This document shows, in pieces, positions 1-6,644 of a stretch of DNA of 10,406 nucleotides; positions within the stretch are counted from its first letter, which is position 1; each line of letters starts with the position of its first letter. The notes under the pieces are model-generated. The model was not told the DNA's origin, did no database searches, and saw only the letters and a list, made by a program, of their open reading frames with translations. Made by a program: the position numbers and the translations under genes. The DNA is from Candidatus Rhabdochlamydia sp. (lineage in GTDB: Bacteria > Chlamydiota > Chlamydiia > Chlamydiales > Rhabdochlamydiaceae), in NCBI GenBank assembly GCA_030043495.1, contig JASHXO010000129.1:1-10406 (forward strand). Direction: 5' to 3'.

Positions 1-2348
1 ATCATGGAGAAGATGTGAAAGAAAGTTATTTCTATCTCGATGCGACACCCACACATTCTTACATGAAATATTTATATAAGTATCCCCAGGATGAATTTCC
101 GTATCAGAAGCTCCGTGAAGAAAATCGGCGGAGGACATCGTTCGATCCGGAATATGAGCTTGTAGATACGGGCATTTTCGATCGGAACAAATATTTCGAT
201 ATTCTCATTGAATATGCCAAAGCGTCCCCTGAAGACATCTGCATTAAAATCGAAGTGTTTAATCGTGGCGATCATCCGTCGCCTTTACATATTTTAGCGC
301 AATTGTGGTTTCGCAACACTTGGGCATGGGGAGAAGCCAGGACAGCCTCACCGCGCATCACTGCGGGGGCAAAAAAGGAAACAGAAGTCTTTTTGATTGC
401 TGATGAAGACAATATGCCTCCTCCGAGAAATCTGGGATTCAAATATCGGCTTGGCAAACGATACCTTTATGGAAAGAAAGAAGCCGAGCTCATGTTCACA
501 GACAATGAGACACATGAATTTGGACATGAAATTCCGAGCCATTATTACAAAGATGGATTCCATCGTCATCTGATCCACAATGAAAAGAGCATCAATCCTT
601 CGAAAGTTGGCACAAAGGGATGTCTTCATTACTTTTTTGATGCTATCCCTCCTAAAGGATCTGTCGTCTTGCATTTTCGCTTAACAGATAAAGAGATGAA
701 CAGTCCTTTAAAGGACGTTGAAGAAATTATCGCATTGAGAAAGAAAGAAGCGGATCATTTTTATGAAGCGATTTACCCCAAAAAAGCAACTCATGAAGAA
801 AAGATGATCCAAAGACAAGCTATTGCCGGTGTACTATGGAGCAAACAAATTTATTTGTTCGATGTTAACTTATGGCTAAAGGGCGACAACCCTCTCCATC
901 CTCCGCCAAGTTCGCGCGAACATATTCGCAATTTCCACTGGCGGCACCTTAATTCGATGCGGATCTTGTCAATGCCGGACAAATGGGAATATCCTTGGTT
1001 CGCTGCTTGGGACCAAGCATTTCATTGTTTGGTCCTGGCGCTTGTCGATATCGAGCTAGCTAAAGAACAGCTCTGGCTCCTTTTATTTGACCAATTCCAA
1101 CATCCCAATGGGCAAATTCCTTCCTATGAATGGGAGTTTTCAGACCTTAACCCTCCTGTTCAATGTTGGGCAGTTCTGCATCTTTTTCACATGCAAAAAG
1201 AAAAATACGGAAAAGGAGATCGCGATTTCTTGGAACGTTGTTTTCATAAATTATTGATGAATTTCTCATGGTGGGTCAATAAGGTGGACAGCGAAGGAAA
1301 TAACGTTTTTGAAGGAGGCTTCTTGGGGATGGATAATATCAGCATTCTCGACCGCTCCCAACGTCTTTCTGGAGGAATCAAATTACAGCAATCCGATGGA
1401 ACGGGTTGGATGGCGCTTTTTTGTTTGAACTTGATGACGATTGCATTGGAACTCGCTAAGGAAAACAGTATTTACGAATCGCTGGCGACGAAATTTTTTG
1501 AACACTATGTCTATATTGCGCACGCCATGAAAAAAAGGGGAAATCAAAATTATGAAATGTGGAGCGAGCGCGATGGATTTTTCTACGATGTGCTTACTTA
1601 CCCCAATGGCAAATTTGCCAAATTCCGCGTCCGGTCACTGGTGGGGATCATTCCACTTTATGCCACAGAAATTATTGAAGAAGATCAACTCGCCCAATTT
1701 CCAGAATTCAAAGCCAATTACGATTGGTTTTTAGACAATCGTAAAGATTTGGTCGAACAATGCATTATCCCCCTCGAAAAAAAGGGCAAGAAAGTTTATT
1801 TGCTTACCTTAATGAACGAAGACCAGCTCAAAAGTGTTCTTCGTTACATTTGGAATCCTGATGAATTCCGCTCGCCCTATGGGCTGCGCAGCTTGTCTAA
1901 ATTCCATCTTGGAAATCCCTTTATCTTTGAAAACAAAAAAATTGGCTACGAGCCAGCCGAGTCCATTGAAAGGATCAAAGGAGGGAATTCAAATTGGCGT
2001 GGCCCAATCTGGATTCAGACGAACTTCATTTTAATCGAAGCGTTAAAAAAAATGGCCAAAGTCGCACTCGATGAAATTGAAATCAAAATTGGCGAAGAGC
2101 AACCGGTTAATTTAGATCAAATTGCACATTTTTTTGCTGATGGCATCATTTCCATTTTCACCAAGAACAGCGACAATGTCCGACCGGTTTGGGGCAGTTC
2201 ATTCCGCTTCAAAGACGATCCACACTGGAATGATTACATCGAGTTTTACGAATACTACAACCCTGAAACAGGCAAAGGCCTCGGAGCCTCGCATCAGACA
2301 GGATGGAGCGCCCTTGTTGCCAATTTGATCTCGGAATACAGAAAATAG
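1..2348 (+). CDS. GH63 / MGH1-like glucosidase, 5' truncated by window edge
   Basis: This is a glycoside hydrolase of the GH63-like bacterial 'glucosidase' group, with an (alpha/alpha)6 catalytic barrel expected to hydrolyse alpha-glucosidic or related linkages; the substrate is not known. The frame is open from base 3 (H-G-E-D-V-K before YFYLDATPTHSYMKYLYKYP), so the gene begins upstream. The GTG at 15 is an internal Val, not a start. About 781 codons are visible; relatives are roughly 880-900 residues, so about 100 residues are missing. The N-terminal part (to about base 800) carries family hallmarks LDATPTHSYMK, ENRRR and LWFRNTWAWG. The barrel contains PWFAAWDQAFH, whose Asp (1011-1013) is the likely general acid, then PNGQIPSYEWEF, NWRGPIW near 1990-2010 and EYYNPETGKG near the end, where Glu 2250-2252 is a candidate general base. 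Catalytic assignments come from family knowledge and were not aligned. No signal peptide can be judged. It stops at TAG 2346-2348, 18 nt from the convergent neighbour. Confidence 0.9.
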   Translation, partial: HGEDVKESYFYLDATPTHSYMKYLYKYPQDEFPYQKLREENRRRTSFDPEYELVDTGIFDRNKYFDILIEYAKASPEDICIKIEVFNRGDHPSPLHILAQLWFRNTWAWGEARTASPRITAGAKKETEVFLIADEDNMPPPRNLGFKYRLGKRYLYGKKEAELMFTDNETHEFGHEIPSHYYKDGFHRHLIHNEKSINPSKVGTKGCLHYFFDAIPPKGSVVLHFRLTDKEMNSPLKDVEEIIALRKKEADHFYEAIYPKKATHEEKMIQRQAIAGVLWSKQIYLFDVNLWLKGDNPLHPPPSSREHIRNFHWRHLNSMRILSMPDKWEYPWFAAWDQAFHCLVLALVDIELAKEQLWLLLFDQFQHPNGQIPSYEWEFSDLNPPVQCWAVLHLFHMQKEKYGKGDRDFLERCFHKLLMNFSWWVNKVDSEGNNVFEGGFLGMDNISILDRSQRLSGGIKLQQSDGTGWMALFCLNLMTIALELAKENSIYESLATKFFEHYVYIAHAMKKRGNQNYEMWSERDGFFYDVLTYPNGKFAKFRVRSLVGIIPLYATEIIEEDQLAQFPEFKANYDWFLDNRKDLVEQCIIPLEKKGKKVYLLTLMNEDQLKSVLRYIWNPDEFRSPYGLRSLSKFHLGNPFIFENKKIGYEPAESIERIKGGNSNWRGPIWIQTNFILIEALKKMAKVALDEIEIKIGEEQPVNLDQIAHFFADGIISIFTKNSDNVRPVWGSSFRFKDDPHWNDYIEFYEYYNPETGKGLGASHQTGWSALVANLISEYRK

Positions 2349-2366
2349 CGACATTCAGTAAAGTTT

Positions 2367-3200
2367 TTAGATAGACTCTTCTACCAAATGATCTGGATGC
2401 CATCGTCTAATAACAAATCGAGGGCCTTCGCTATCGTTCCATTTATTTACGGGCTTCCGATCTTTCATGATTTCAACAAGTCTGTCAGAGAGCTTGGTTT
2501 TGACTACCCCTTCAGAAACTTTGCTTTCTATAGCTGTTTTTTCATCGAAAACACCGATGGCGTGTCCTTCCCAGACAATCAAATCCAGATCGTTGACTTT
2601 GCTAATGATCTCACTTAAACTTAATCCCTCGATAGGAACGGCCTTTCCAAAGTTAACCAGCCTTGAAGTATTGCGTGCTGTGTAACCACCGGAAACATAA
2701 TGAAAGAGTCCGGAGCAGTCCAGCCCTTTGAATTTCCATGTATCTTGGACTAGGCTAGACAGTTGATGCAGGGGTGTTCGGCTTGGGTATAATTGAGACA
2801 TTAGATCGATCCCCTGTGGCCAATTTCCCCCCCAAACATAACGCGTCCCCACAAGTTTATCTAATTTTGATAGGATTGTTGGCATAGCAGGAATCGAAAT
2901 GGTTCTATTTCCAAAGGCATTAGGCACGAGTTGGACGAAGCGGTCGTCGATATAGTAGTTGCCTCCATAGTCATATTCACTAGTACGTATTCGCCAGATT
3001 GAAAATTGAGCGACTTGTTCTAAAAGTTCTATCTTGGACTGAGGAAATAGCACAGTTTCTACTGTTTTCATCAGACCTTGGTCATCTAAAGCTAGCGTGT
3101 CGCCATCGTCCCCCCCAAAGCAAGTAGAGACATTAGAAGTATTAAAGACTGGAGTTGGAAATTGTGTTACAGCATATTGTACATTAACACTTTGAGCCAT
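2367..3200 (-). CDS. NlpC/P60-family cysteine peptidase (peptidoglycan endopeptidase)
   Basis: This 277-residue NlpC/P60 peptidase is expected to cut the stem peptide of peptidoglycan (gamma-D-Glu to diamino acid bond). The catalytic domain begins near residue 110 (LVGTRYVWGG). It contains the nucleophile motif GLDCSGL (Cys162) and the GHAIGVFD motif (His213); Glu225 or a nearby polar residue may complete the site. Residues of about 45-95 (WRIRTSEYDYGGNYYIDDRFVQ) resemble the SH3-like domain that commonly precedes the catalytic part. No signal peptide is visible, as is usual for the chlamydial enzyme; length and architecture resemble C. trachomatis CT127, an assignment made from memory. The start at 3200 is supported by GGAGG (3207-3211 on the minus strand) with a 6-base spacer. 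The gene is divergent from oppA, sharing an 85-bp upstream region, which suggests joint peptidoglycan-peptide turnover. Confidence 0.88.
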   Translation of the reverse strand: MAQSVNVQYAVTQFPTPVFNTSNVSTCFGGDDGDTLALDDQGLMKTVETVLFPQSKIELLEQVAQFSIWRIRTSEYDYGGNYYIDDRFVQLVPNAFGNRTISIPAMPTILSKLDKLVGTRYVWGGNWPQGIDLMSQLYPSRTPLHQLSSLVQDTWKFKGLDCSGLFHYVSGGYTARNTSRLVNFGKAVPIEGLSLSEIISKVNDLDLIVWEGHAIGVFDEKTAIESKVSEGVVKTKLSDRLVEIMKDRKPVNKWNDSEGPRFVIRRWHPDHLVEESI

Positions 3201-3285
3201 GTTTGACCTCCAAATAAAAGATTTTCATCGTCATGGACAAAACAAGGAGAAGTATATTAAAATCATCTAAAAAAGTGAGATAAAT
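3201..3285. promoter_or_regulatory. Shared divergent upstream region, NlpC/P60 and oppA genes
   Basis: These 85 bases separate two divergent start codons and must hold at least part of both promoters. The only clear -10-like stretch is AGTATATTA at 3251-3259, which reads TATATT rightward and TATACT leftward. Neither direction has a convincing -35 hexamer at 16-18 bp, so promoter assignment is weak. The region also contains the strong GGAGG of the leftward gene and a weak AGTGAGA (3274-3280) before oppA. The in-frame stop at 3268-3270 rules out an oppA start further upstream. Confidence 0.4.
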
Positions 3286-4917
3286 ATGTATCCCCATTTG
3301 ACCTTGACAATGAGTTTAATTTTGCTTGTGATTGGACTAGGATGTCAATCTCCGCAAAAAAACAAGAAAGATTCCATTTCTCAGACACTGCGGATGAATA
3401 TTCAGGGCGAGCCGCAGACTTTAGATCCGCGCAAAACGCGCAGTTTAAATGGACAGACTCTTGTTCGGATGCTTTTTGAAGGGTTGACGCGCGTGAACCA
3501 AGAAGAAAAAGCCGAACTTGCTCTTGCAAGTAGTGTCGCCATTTCTTCTGACCTTAAGATCTATACTTTTCACTTAAAGGATAGTATTTGGTCAAATGGA
3601 GAGCCTGTATTGGCCTCAGATTTTATTTATGCTTGGAAAAAGATGCTCTCTCCTAATTTTCCTTCGGATACCTCCTTTTATCTCTATGTGATTAAAAATG
3701 GCAAGGCTGCAAAAGAAGGAAAGGTGTCCATGGATCAAATTGGCGTGAAAATCCTCGACGATAAGACATTGGAAGTCGAGCTGGAAAATCCAACACCTTA
3801 TTTTCTAGACTTGGTTGCCTCTCCGGCTTTTTTTCCAATCCATCAAAAGGTCGATGAACAGAATCCTTCTTGGTCTCAAAATGCCTCTACTTATGTTGGC
3901 AACGGTCCTTTTCAACTCATCGAATGGAAACATCAAGATCATTTGACTTTGGTCAAAAACAATAAATATTGGGACGCCTCAACTGTTAAAATTGCATCTC
4001 TGGAGTTACAGATGCTGCAAGAAGAGACAGAGCTCAAATGTTTCGAGAAACAAAAAATCGATTGGGCTGGATCCCCGCTTTCGACATTGCCTGTAGATGC
4101 CCTCGATTCTTTAAGAAAAGAGAATAAGCTCAATACCAAAGAGCTTCTTGGGACTTATTTCATTCGAGTGAATACAGAGGCTCCTCCTTTTGATCATCCA
4201 TCGATGCGGAAAGCGTTTGCTCTCGCTATTGATCGGAGCGCAATCGTCGATCATGTCACTCGGGGAAACCAGATTCCCGCAACAGGCCTTGTCCCGATTT
4301 CCCTAAAATTGCAGAAACATCCCTATTTTCAAGATGGAGATTTAACGGAAGCGCAGCGACTGTTTGAAGAAGCCCTTAAAGCTCAGCAATTGACAAAAGA
4401 GAATCTGCCCGAGGTTTCCCTCCTCTATCAAACAGCGGAGAGAAACCACCTTATCGCGCAAGCTGTTCAACAGCAATGGTTCGAAGCCTTTGGTATCCGC
4501 GTGAAATTGCAGTCTGTGGAAGGCAAAGTCTATTTCGATCGAGTATCCAAGCAAGACTTTCAATTGTCTTCCGGCTCCTGGATTGCCGATTTCGCTGACC
4601 CGATTAATTTTTTAGAGGTCTTCAAATTCAGAAAAGGCGGCTCGAACAATACCCTTTGGGAAAATCCTCATTATATCGAACTTCTCGACCAATCATTGAA
4701 AGTTGTCGATCTTCAGCAACGATTTGAATTACTTGCGCAAAGCGAAGAAATATTGATCGATGAAATGCCAATGATTCCGATTTTTTATTACACCATGCTA
4801 TATGTCAATCAACCCAACCTAAAAGATGTTGTCCTGTCGTCGATGGGTCAAATCGATTTTAAATGGGCCTATTTTGAAAAGGCAGAAAAATGGATTGCAC
4901 AAGAGGAGAAAAAATGA
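3286..4917 (+). CDS. oppA: OppA-like peptide ABC-transporter substrate-binding lipoprotein
   Basis: This 543-residue protein belongs to solute-binding protein family 5 (OppA/DppA type), which captures peptides outside the inner membrane for an Opp/Dpp ABC importer. The N-terminus has a short hydrophobic segment (residues 5-19) ending at Cys20 (VIGLGCQ), consistent with a lipoprotein. Gly at -3 makes the lipobox atypical. Family features include GEPQTLDPRK (41-50), LFEGLTRV (63-70), and the block around residues 79-121 with LKIYTFHLKD, WSNGEPV and DFIYAWKKM. NKYWD and a C-terminal WIADFADPINFLEVF region also fit. The length is normal. The start is fixed by the upstream in-frame stop at 3268; its ribosome site is only a weak GTGAG at 3275-3279. 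No permease or ATPase genes are nearby, so this is an orphan binding protein, as is common in chlamydiae. Given its divergent NlpC/P60 partner, peptidoglycan-derived peptides are a likely ligand (inference). Confidence 0.9.
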   Translation: MYPHLTLTMSLILLVIGLGCQSPQKNKKDSISQTLRMNIQGEPQTLDPRKTRSLNGQTLVRMLFEGLTRVNQEEKAELALASSVAISSDLKIYTFHLKDSIWSNGEPVLASDFIYAWKKMLSPNFPSDTSFYLYVIKNGKAAKEGKVSMDQIGVKILDDKTLEVELENPTPYFLDLVASPAFFPIHQKVDEQNPSWSQNASTYVGNGPFQLIEWKHQDHLTLVKNNKYWDASTVKIASLELQMLQEETELKCFEKQKIDWAGSPLSTLPVDALDSLRKENKLNTKELLGTYFIRVNTEAPPFDHPSMRKAFALAIDRSAIVDHVTRGNQIPATGLVPISLKLQKHPYFQDGDLTEAQRLFEEALKAQQLTKENLPEVSLLYQTAERNHLIAQAVQQQWFEAFGIRVKLQSVEGKVYFDRVSKQDFQLSSGSWIADFADPINFLEVFKFRKGGSNNTLWENPHYIELLDQSLKVVDLQQRFELLAQSEEILIDEMPMIPIFYYTMLYVNQPNLKDVVLSSMGQIDFKWAYFEKAEKWIAQEEKK

Positions 4918-5348
4918 ATAAAGGTAAGGCTTGTTTAGTTAAAAAATCATCAGCCCTGAAGAACTCATTGAGGTGTTTCTCTTCATTATACGCGTTGACT
5001 TTCATTTTTATTTTGATCTGTGGAGTGAGTTGGGCCAACTCAGTCACTTTGATGAACAATTCCACATATACTTTGCAGGCCTCAATTTACGATGCCAATG
5101 GGACACTTCTTGGGCAGTTTGTGCTCAACCCAAGTGATGCGACATTGTGGAGTGACGATTACGAAGATTGGGGAGCAGAAAGCCAATATACTCCCCAAAT
5201 TCCCTACACAGTGAATTGGATGTGCATGAACGGGAGTGCTTATGGTATCTGTAATAATGTTGCTGCCGGCTCCGTTGTCACAGCTCAAAGCTGCGGCGGC
5301 GACCAAGAATGCCAGCAGCAACAGCAGCAAAGTCCTTATGGATCATAG
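4914..5348 (+). CDS. Small exported four-cysteine protein, translationally coupled to oppA
   Basis: I do not recognise a named family. The 144-residue product has a long basic n-region, a hydrophobic core (about residues 25-38) and a likely signal peptidase I site after Ala41 (VSWA/NS). The mature part opens with a probable beta-strand block (VTLMNNSTYTLQASIY, DANGTLLGQFVL) and has four cysteines at 104, 113, 127 and 133. That spacing (x8, x13, x5) is identical in the downstream paralogue, suggesting two disulfides and an envelope or secreted location. It ends in six glutamines followed by SPYGS. I chose the ATG at 4914 rather than one at 4890: it overlaps the oppA stop as ATGA, has GAGGAG five bases upstream, and avoids a long overlap. 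Coupling to oppA implies co-expression. A role in ligand capture or in the envelope is only a guess. Confidence 0.8.
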   Translation: MNKGKACLVKKSSALKNSLRCFSSLYALTFIFILICGVSWANSVTLMNNSTYTLQASIYDANGTLLGQFVLNPSDATLWSDDYEDWGAESQYTPQIPYTVNWMCMNGSAYGICNNVAAGSVVTAQSCGGDQECQQQQQQSPYGS

Positions 5349-5400
5349 AAAGTTTGAAATATTCATCCAAGATTGTTTAGTTTAAAAGAAAGGATCTTAG

Positions 5401-5560
5401 AACATATTTACAAAGTCCCATAGTTCGCTTTTTGCGACTTTTTTCGCATCTTCTAACGCCGCTTCTTGCCCTACTTTATTTAAGTATGTGCTTCGAAGTG
5501 GCATTAAAACCTGCAAAAAAATGCATCAAAAATCAAGCTATGGGGCTTTGTAAACATGCT
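5401..5560. mobile_element. MITE-like palindromic element with terminal inverted repeats and target duplication
   Basis: The 160-bp segment is an imperfect palindrome. Its outer 23 bp (5401-5423 and 5538-5560) match in 20 positions as inverted repeats; within them the 17-bp block ctatggggctttgtaaa (5538-5554) pairs with 5407-5423 at 16 of 17. Weaker pairing, roughly 28 of 42 by hand alignment, continues inward to about 5465 and 5495. The segment is bounded by a direct duplication CTTAG (5396-5400 and 5561-5565), or TCTTAG if one more base is counted. It contains no ORF. These are the marks of a small non-autonomous transposable element. Its right end touches the AGGAGG ribosome site (5564-5569) of the next gene. 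A core inside it (5471-5516) recurs in the element at 7891-8076. Confidence 0.72.
5422..5444 (+). terminator. Candidate intrinsic terminator inside the palindromic element
   Basis: AGTTCGC (5422-5428) pairs with GCGACT (5434-5439) as six base pairs with one bulged T and a TTTTT loop, followed by a run of T to 5444. It lies about 75 bases after the stop of the oppA-coupled gene, so it could end that transcript. The stem is short, and it competes with the larger palindrome, so function is uncertain. Confidence 0.42.
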
Positions 5561-5574
5561 CTTAGGAGGGAAAT

Positions 5575-6027
5575 ATGGCTTTCAGAAGATTGGTCTTTTT
5601 GATGTTGTGCCTTATTAGTTCCCCTTATTTTATTTATGCCGGGACGGTGCGTTTAATCAATAATAGTCCTTATGATCTTCGCGCCGTAGTCCGAGGCGGC
5701 GACGGCTCATTTTTAGGAGAGGTTGTCGTCAAAGCGCAAAAAGAAACTGTTTGGACCGATACTTATGGGCAATATGGAATGTACGGCGGTTCTGATGCGA
5801 CAATGAATCAAAACTATAAATCAAAGACCCCTTATTCTGTTTTGTGGTATTGCCTTGATGGAACAGATTATGCCGTGTGCGATACAGTTTCAACAGGGGC
5901 TGTTGTCATGGCGCAAGGTTGTGCTGGTGCACGGATGTGCAAACCGAACCGAAGGGAAGTGTATCCACAGGAATCTGAAGGAAATTATCTCTATAAAAAT
6001 CCAAAAGCCCCGCCATTGAACCAGTAA
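5575..6027 (+). CDS. Small exported four-cysteine protein, paralogue of the 4914-5348 product
   Basis: The 150-residue product has a clean signal peptide (MAFRRLVFLMLCLISSPYF), likely cleaved after Ala22 (IYA/GT). The mature protein aligns along its length with the product of the preceding gene: VRLINNSPYDLRAVV, DGSFLGEVVV, the TPYSVLWYC block and STGAVVMAQGC have direct counterparts. Cysteines 93, 102, 116 and 122 have exactly the same x8-x13-x5 spacing. The tail (residues 123-150) is charged and proline-rich and differs from the glutamine tail of the paralogue; there is also an extra loop of about 12 residues near 68-80. The start at 5575 has a strong AGGAGG at 5564-5569. The gene is separated from its paralogue by the 160-bp element, so it depends either on read-through or on a promoter within that element. 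I do not know the function. Confidence 0.82.
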   Translation: MAFRRLVFLMLCLISSPYFIYAGTVRLINNSPYDLRAVVRGGDGSFLGEVVVKAQKETVWTDTYGQYGMYGGSDATMNQNYKSKTPYSVLWYCLDGTDYAVCDTVSTGAVVMAQGCAGARMCKPNRREVYPQESEGNYLYKNPKAPPLNQ

Positions 6028-6062
6028 AAACCTTCAGAAAACGTCTCTAAGTGTCTCAAAAG

Positions 6063-6644
6063 TTAGAATAACTTCAAATGATCTAATGGGATGTCATGAG
6101 GCTCATGCGGTAGACCGCATTCGCAAAATTGTTCTTTAAAACCAATCCCAACGGTCGTCGGAAAAAAAGAATGTTTCATGAACTGGGCCAGCAGTTGATC
6201 GTAGTGTCCTTTCCCATAACCGATACGATAATGGTCCTTGTCGAACCCCAATCCAGGGACAAGAATACAGTCGATGTTTTTGAGATCGGTTAAAATACAT
6301 TGAAAAGGATCGGGCTCAAATAATCCCCATTGAGATCTCATGAGTTCACTGGAAGGATTATTAACCTGATAGATTTGTAAGAAAGTGCCTTGTTGAACTT
6401 TGGGCAAATGAAGTTTTCCCTCTTCGGCAAGAATGTGGTTTAGCCAGGCCATATCGATCTCTTCGGCCAAACTGTGAAAAGAAAGAACAGCCTTATATCT
6501 TTTCAACAAAGGTAGAAGATTGAGGTTGAGGTCGACGTAAGCTTTTTTTCTCCGCTCCAAAGAAAGATTGCTTCTTCTCTTTTTCAAAATAGAACGGGCG
6601 AGCTCTTTTTCTATCGTTGGACTGATTTCAATGGATAGGGTCAT
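6063..6644 (-). CDS. ygfA: 5-formyltetrahydrofolate cyclo-ligase
   Basis: The enzyme converts 5-formyltetrahydrofolate with ATP to 5,10-methenyltetrahydrofolate, returning stored folinic acid to the one-carbon pool in the cytoplasm. The 193-residue length is normal. The defining C-terminal signature is clear: LVPGLGFD (128-135), then YRIGYGKGHYDQLL (139-152), the glycine-rich loop that binds phosphate. It is followed by VGIGFKEQ (165-172) and HDIPLDHL near the end. The N-terminal helix has the basic KKRRSNLS stretch (21-28) typical of the family. The ATG at 6644 overlaps the end of the upstream lipoprotein gene by 17 bases with no clear ribosome site, so translation is probably coupled. It is the last gene of the leftward operon and ends 35 bases from the convergent paralogue gene. 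In C. trachomatis ygfA likewise follows CT648 (from memory). Confidence 0.93.
   Translation of the reverse strand: MTLSIEISPTIEKELARSILKKRRSNLSLERRKKAYVDLNLNLLPLLKRYKAVLSFHSLAEEIDMAWLNHILAEEGKLHLPKVQQGTFLQIYQVNNPSSELMRSQWGLFEPDPFQCILTDLKNIDCILVPGLGFDKDHYRIGYGKGHYDQLLAQFMKHSFFPTTVGIGFKEQFCECGLPHEPHDIPLDHLKLF

Noticed and set aside
15..17. GTG as the start of the glucosidase gene
   Set aside because: The frame is open back to base 3 and the upstream codons (H-G-E-D-V-K) continue the family's conserved sequence, so the gene is cut by the window edge.
2349..2366. Bidirectional terminator between the convergent glucosidase and NlpC/P60 genes
   Set aside because: Only 18 bases separate the stops and I found no stem with a T-run.
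4890..4913. ATG 4890 as the start of the first four-cysteine protein gene
   Set aside because: ATG 4914 has GAGGAG at the right distance and the usual ATGA coupling to oppA; 4890 has no ribosome site and adds eight residues before the signal peptide.
5082..5330. Antisense 82-codon ORF and other overlapping small ORFs
   Set aside because: They lie in other frames of well-supported genes, lack ribosome sites and recognisable features, and are best read as shadows.
5308..5345. CAG-rich stretch as a phase-variable microsatellite
   Set aside because: The glutamine codons are a mix of CAG and CAA with only short pure runs, so slippage is not strongly suggested.
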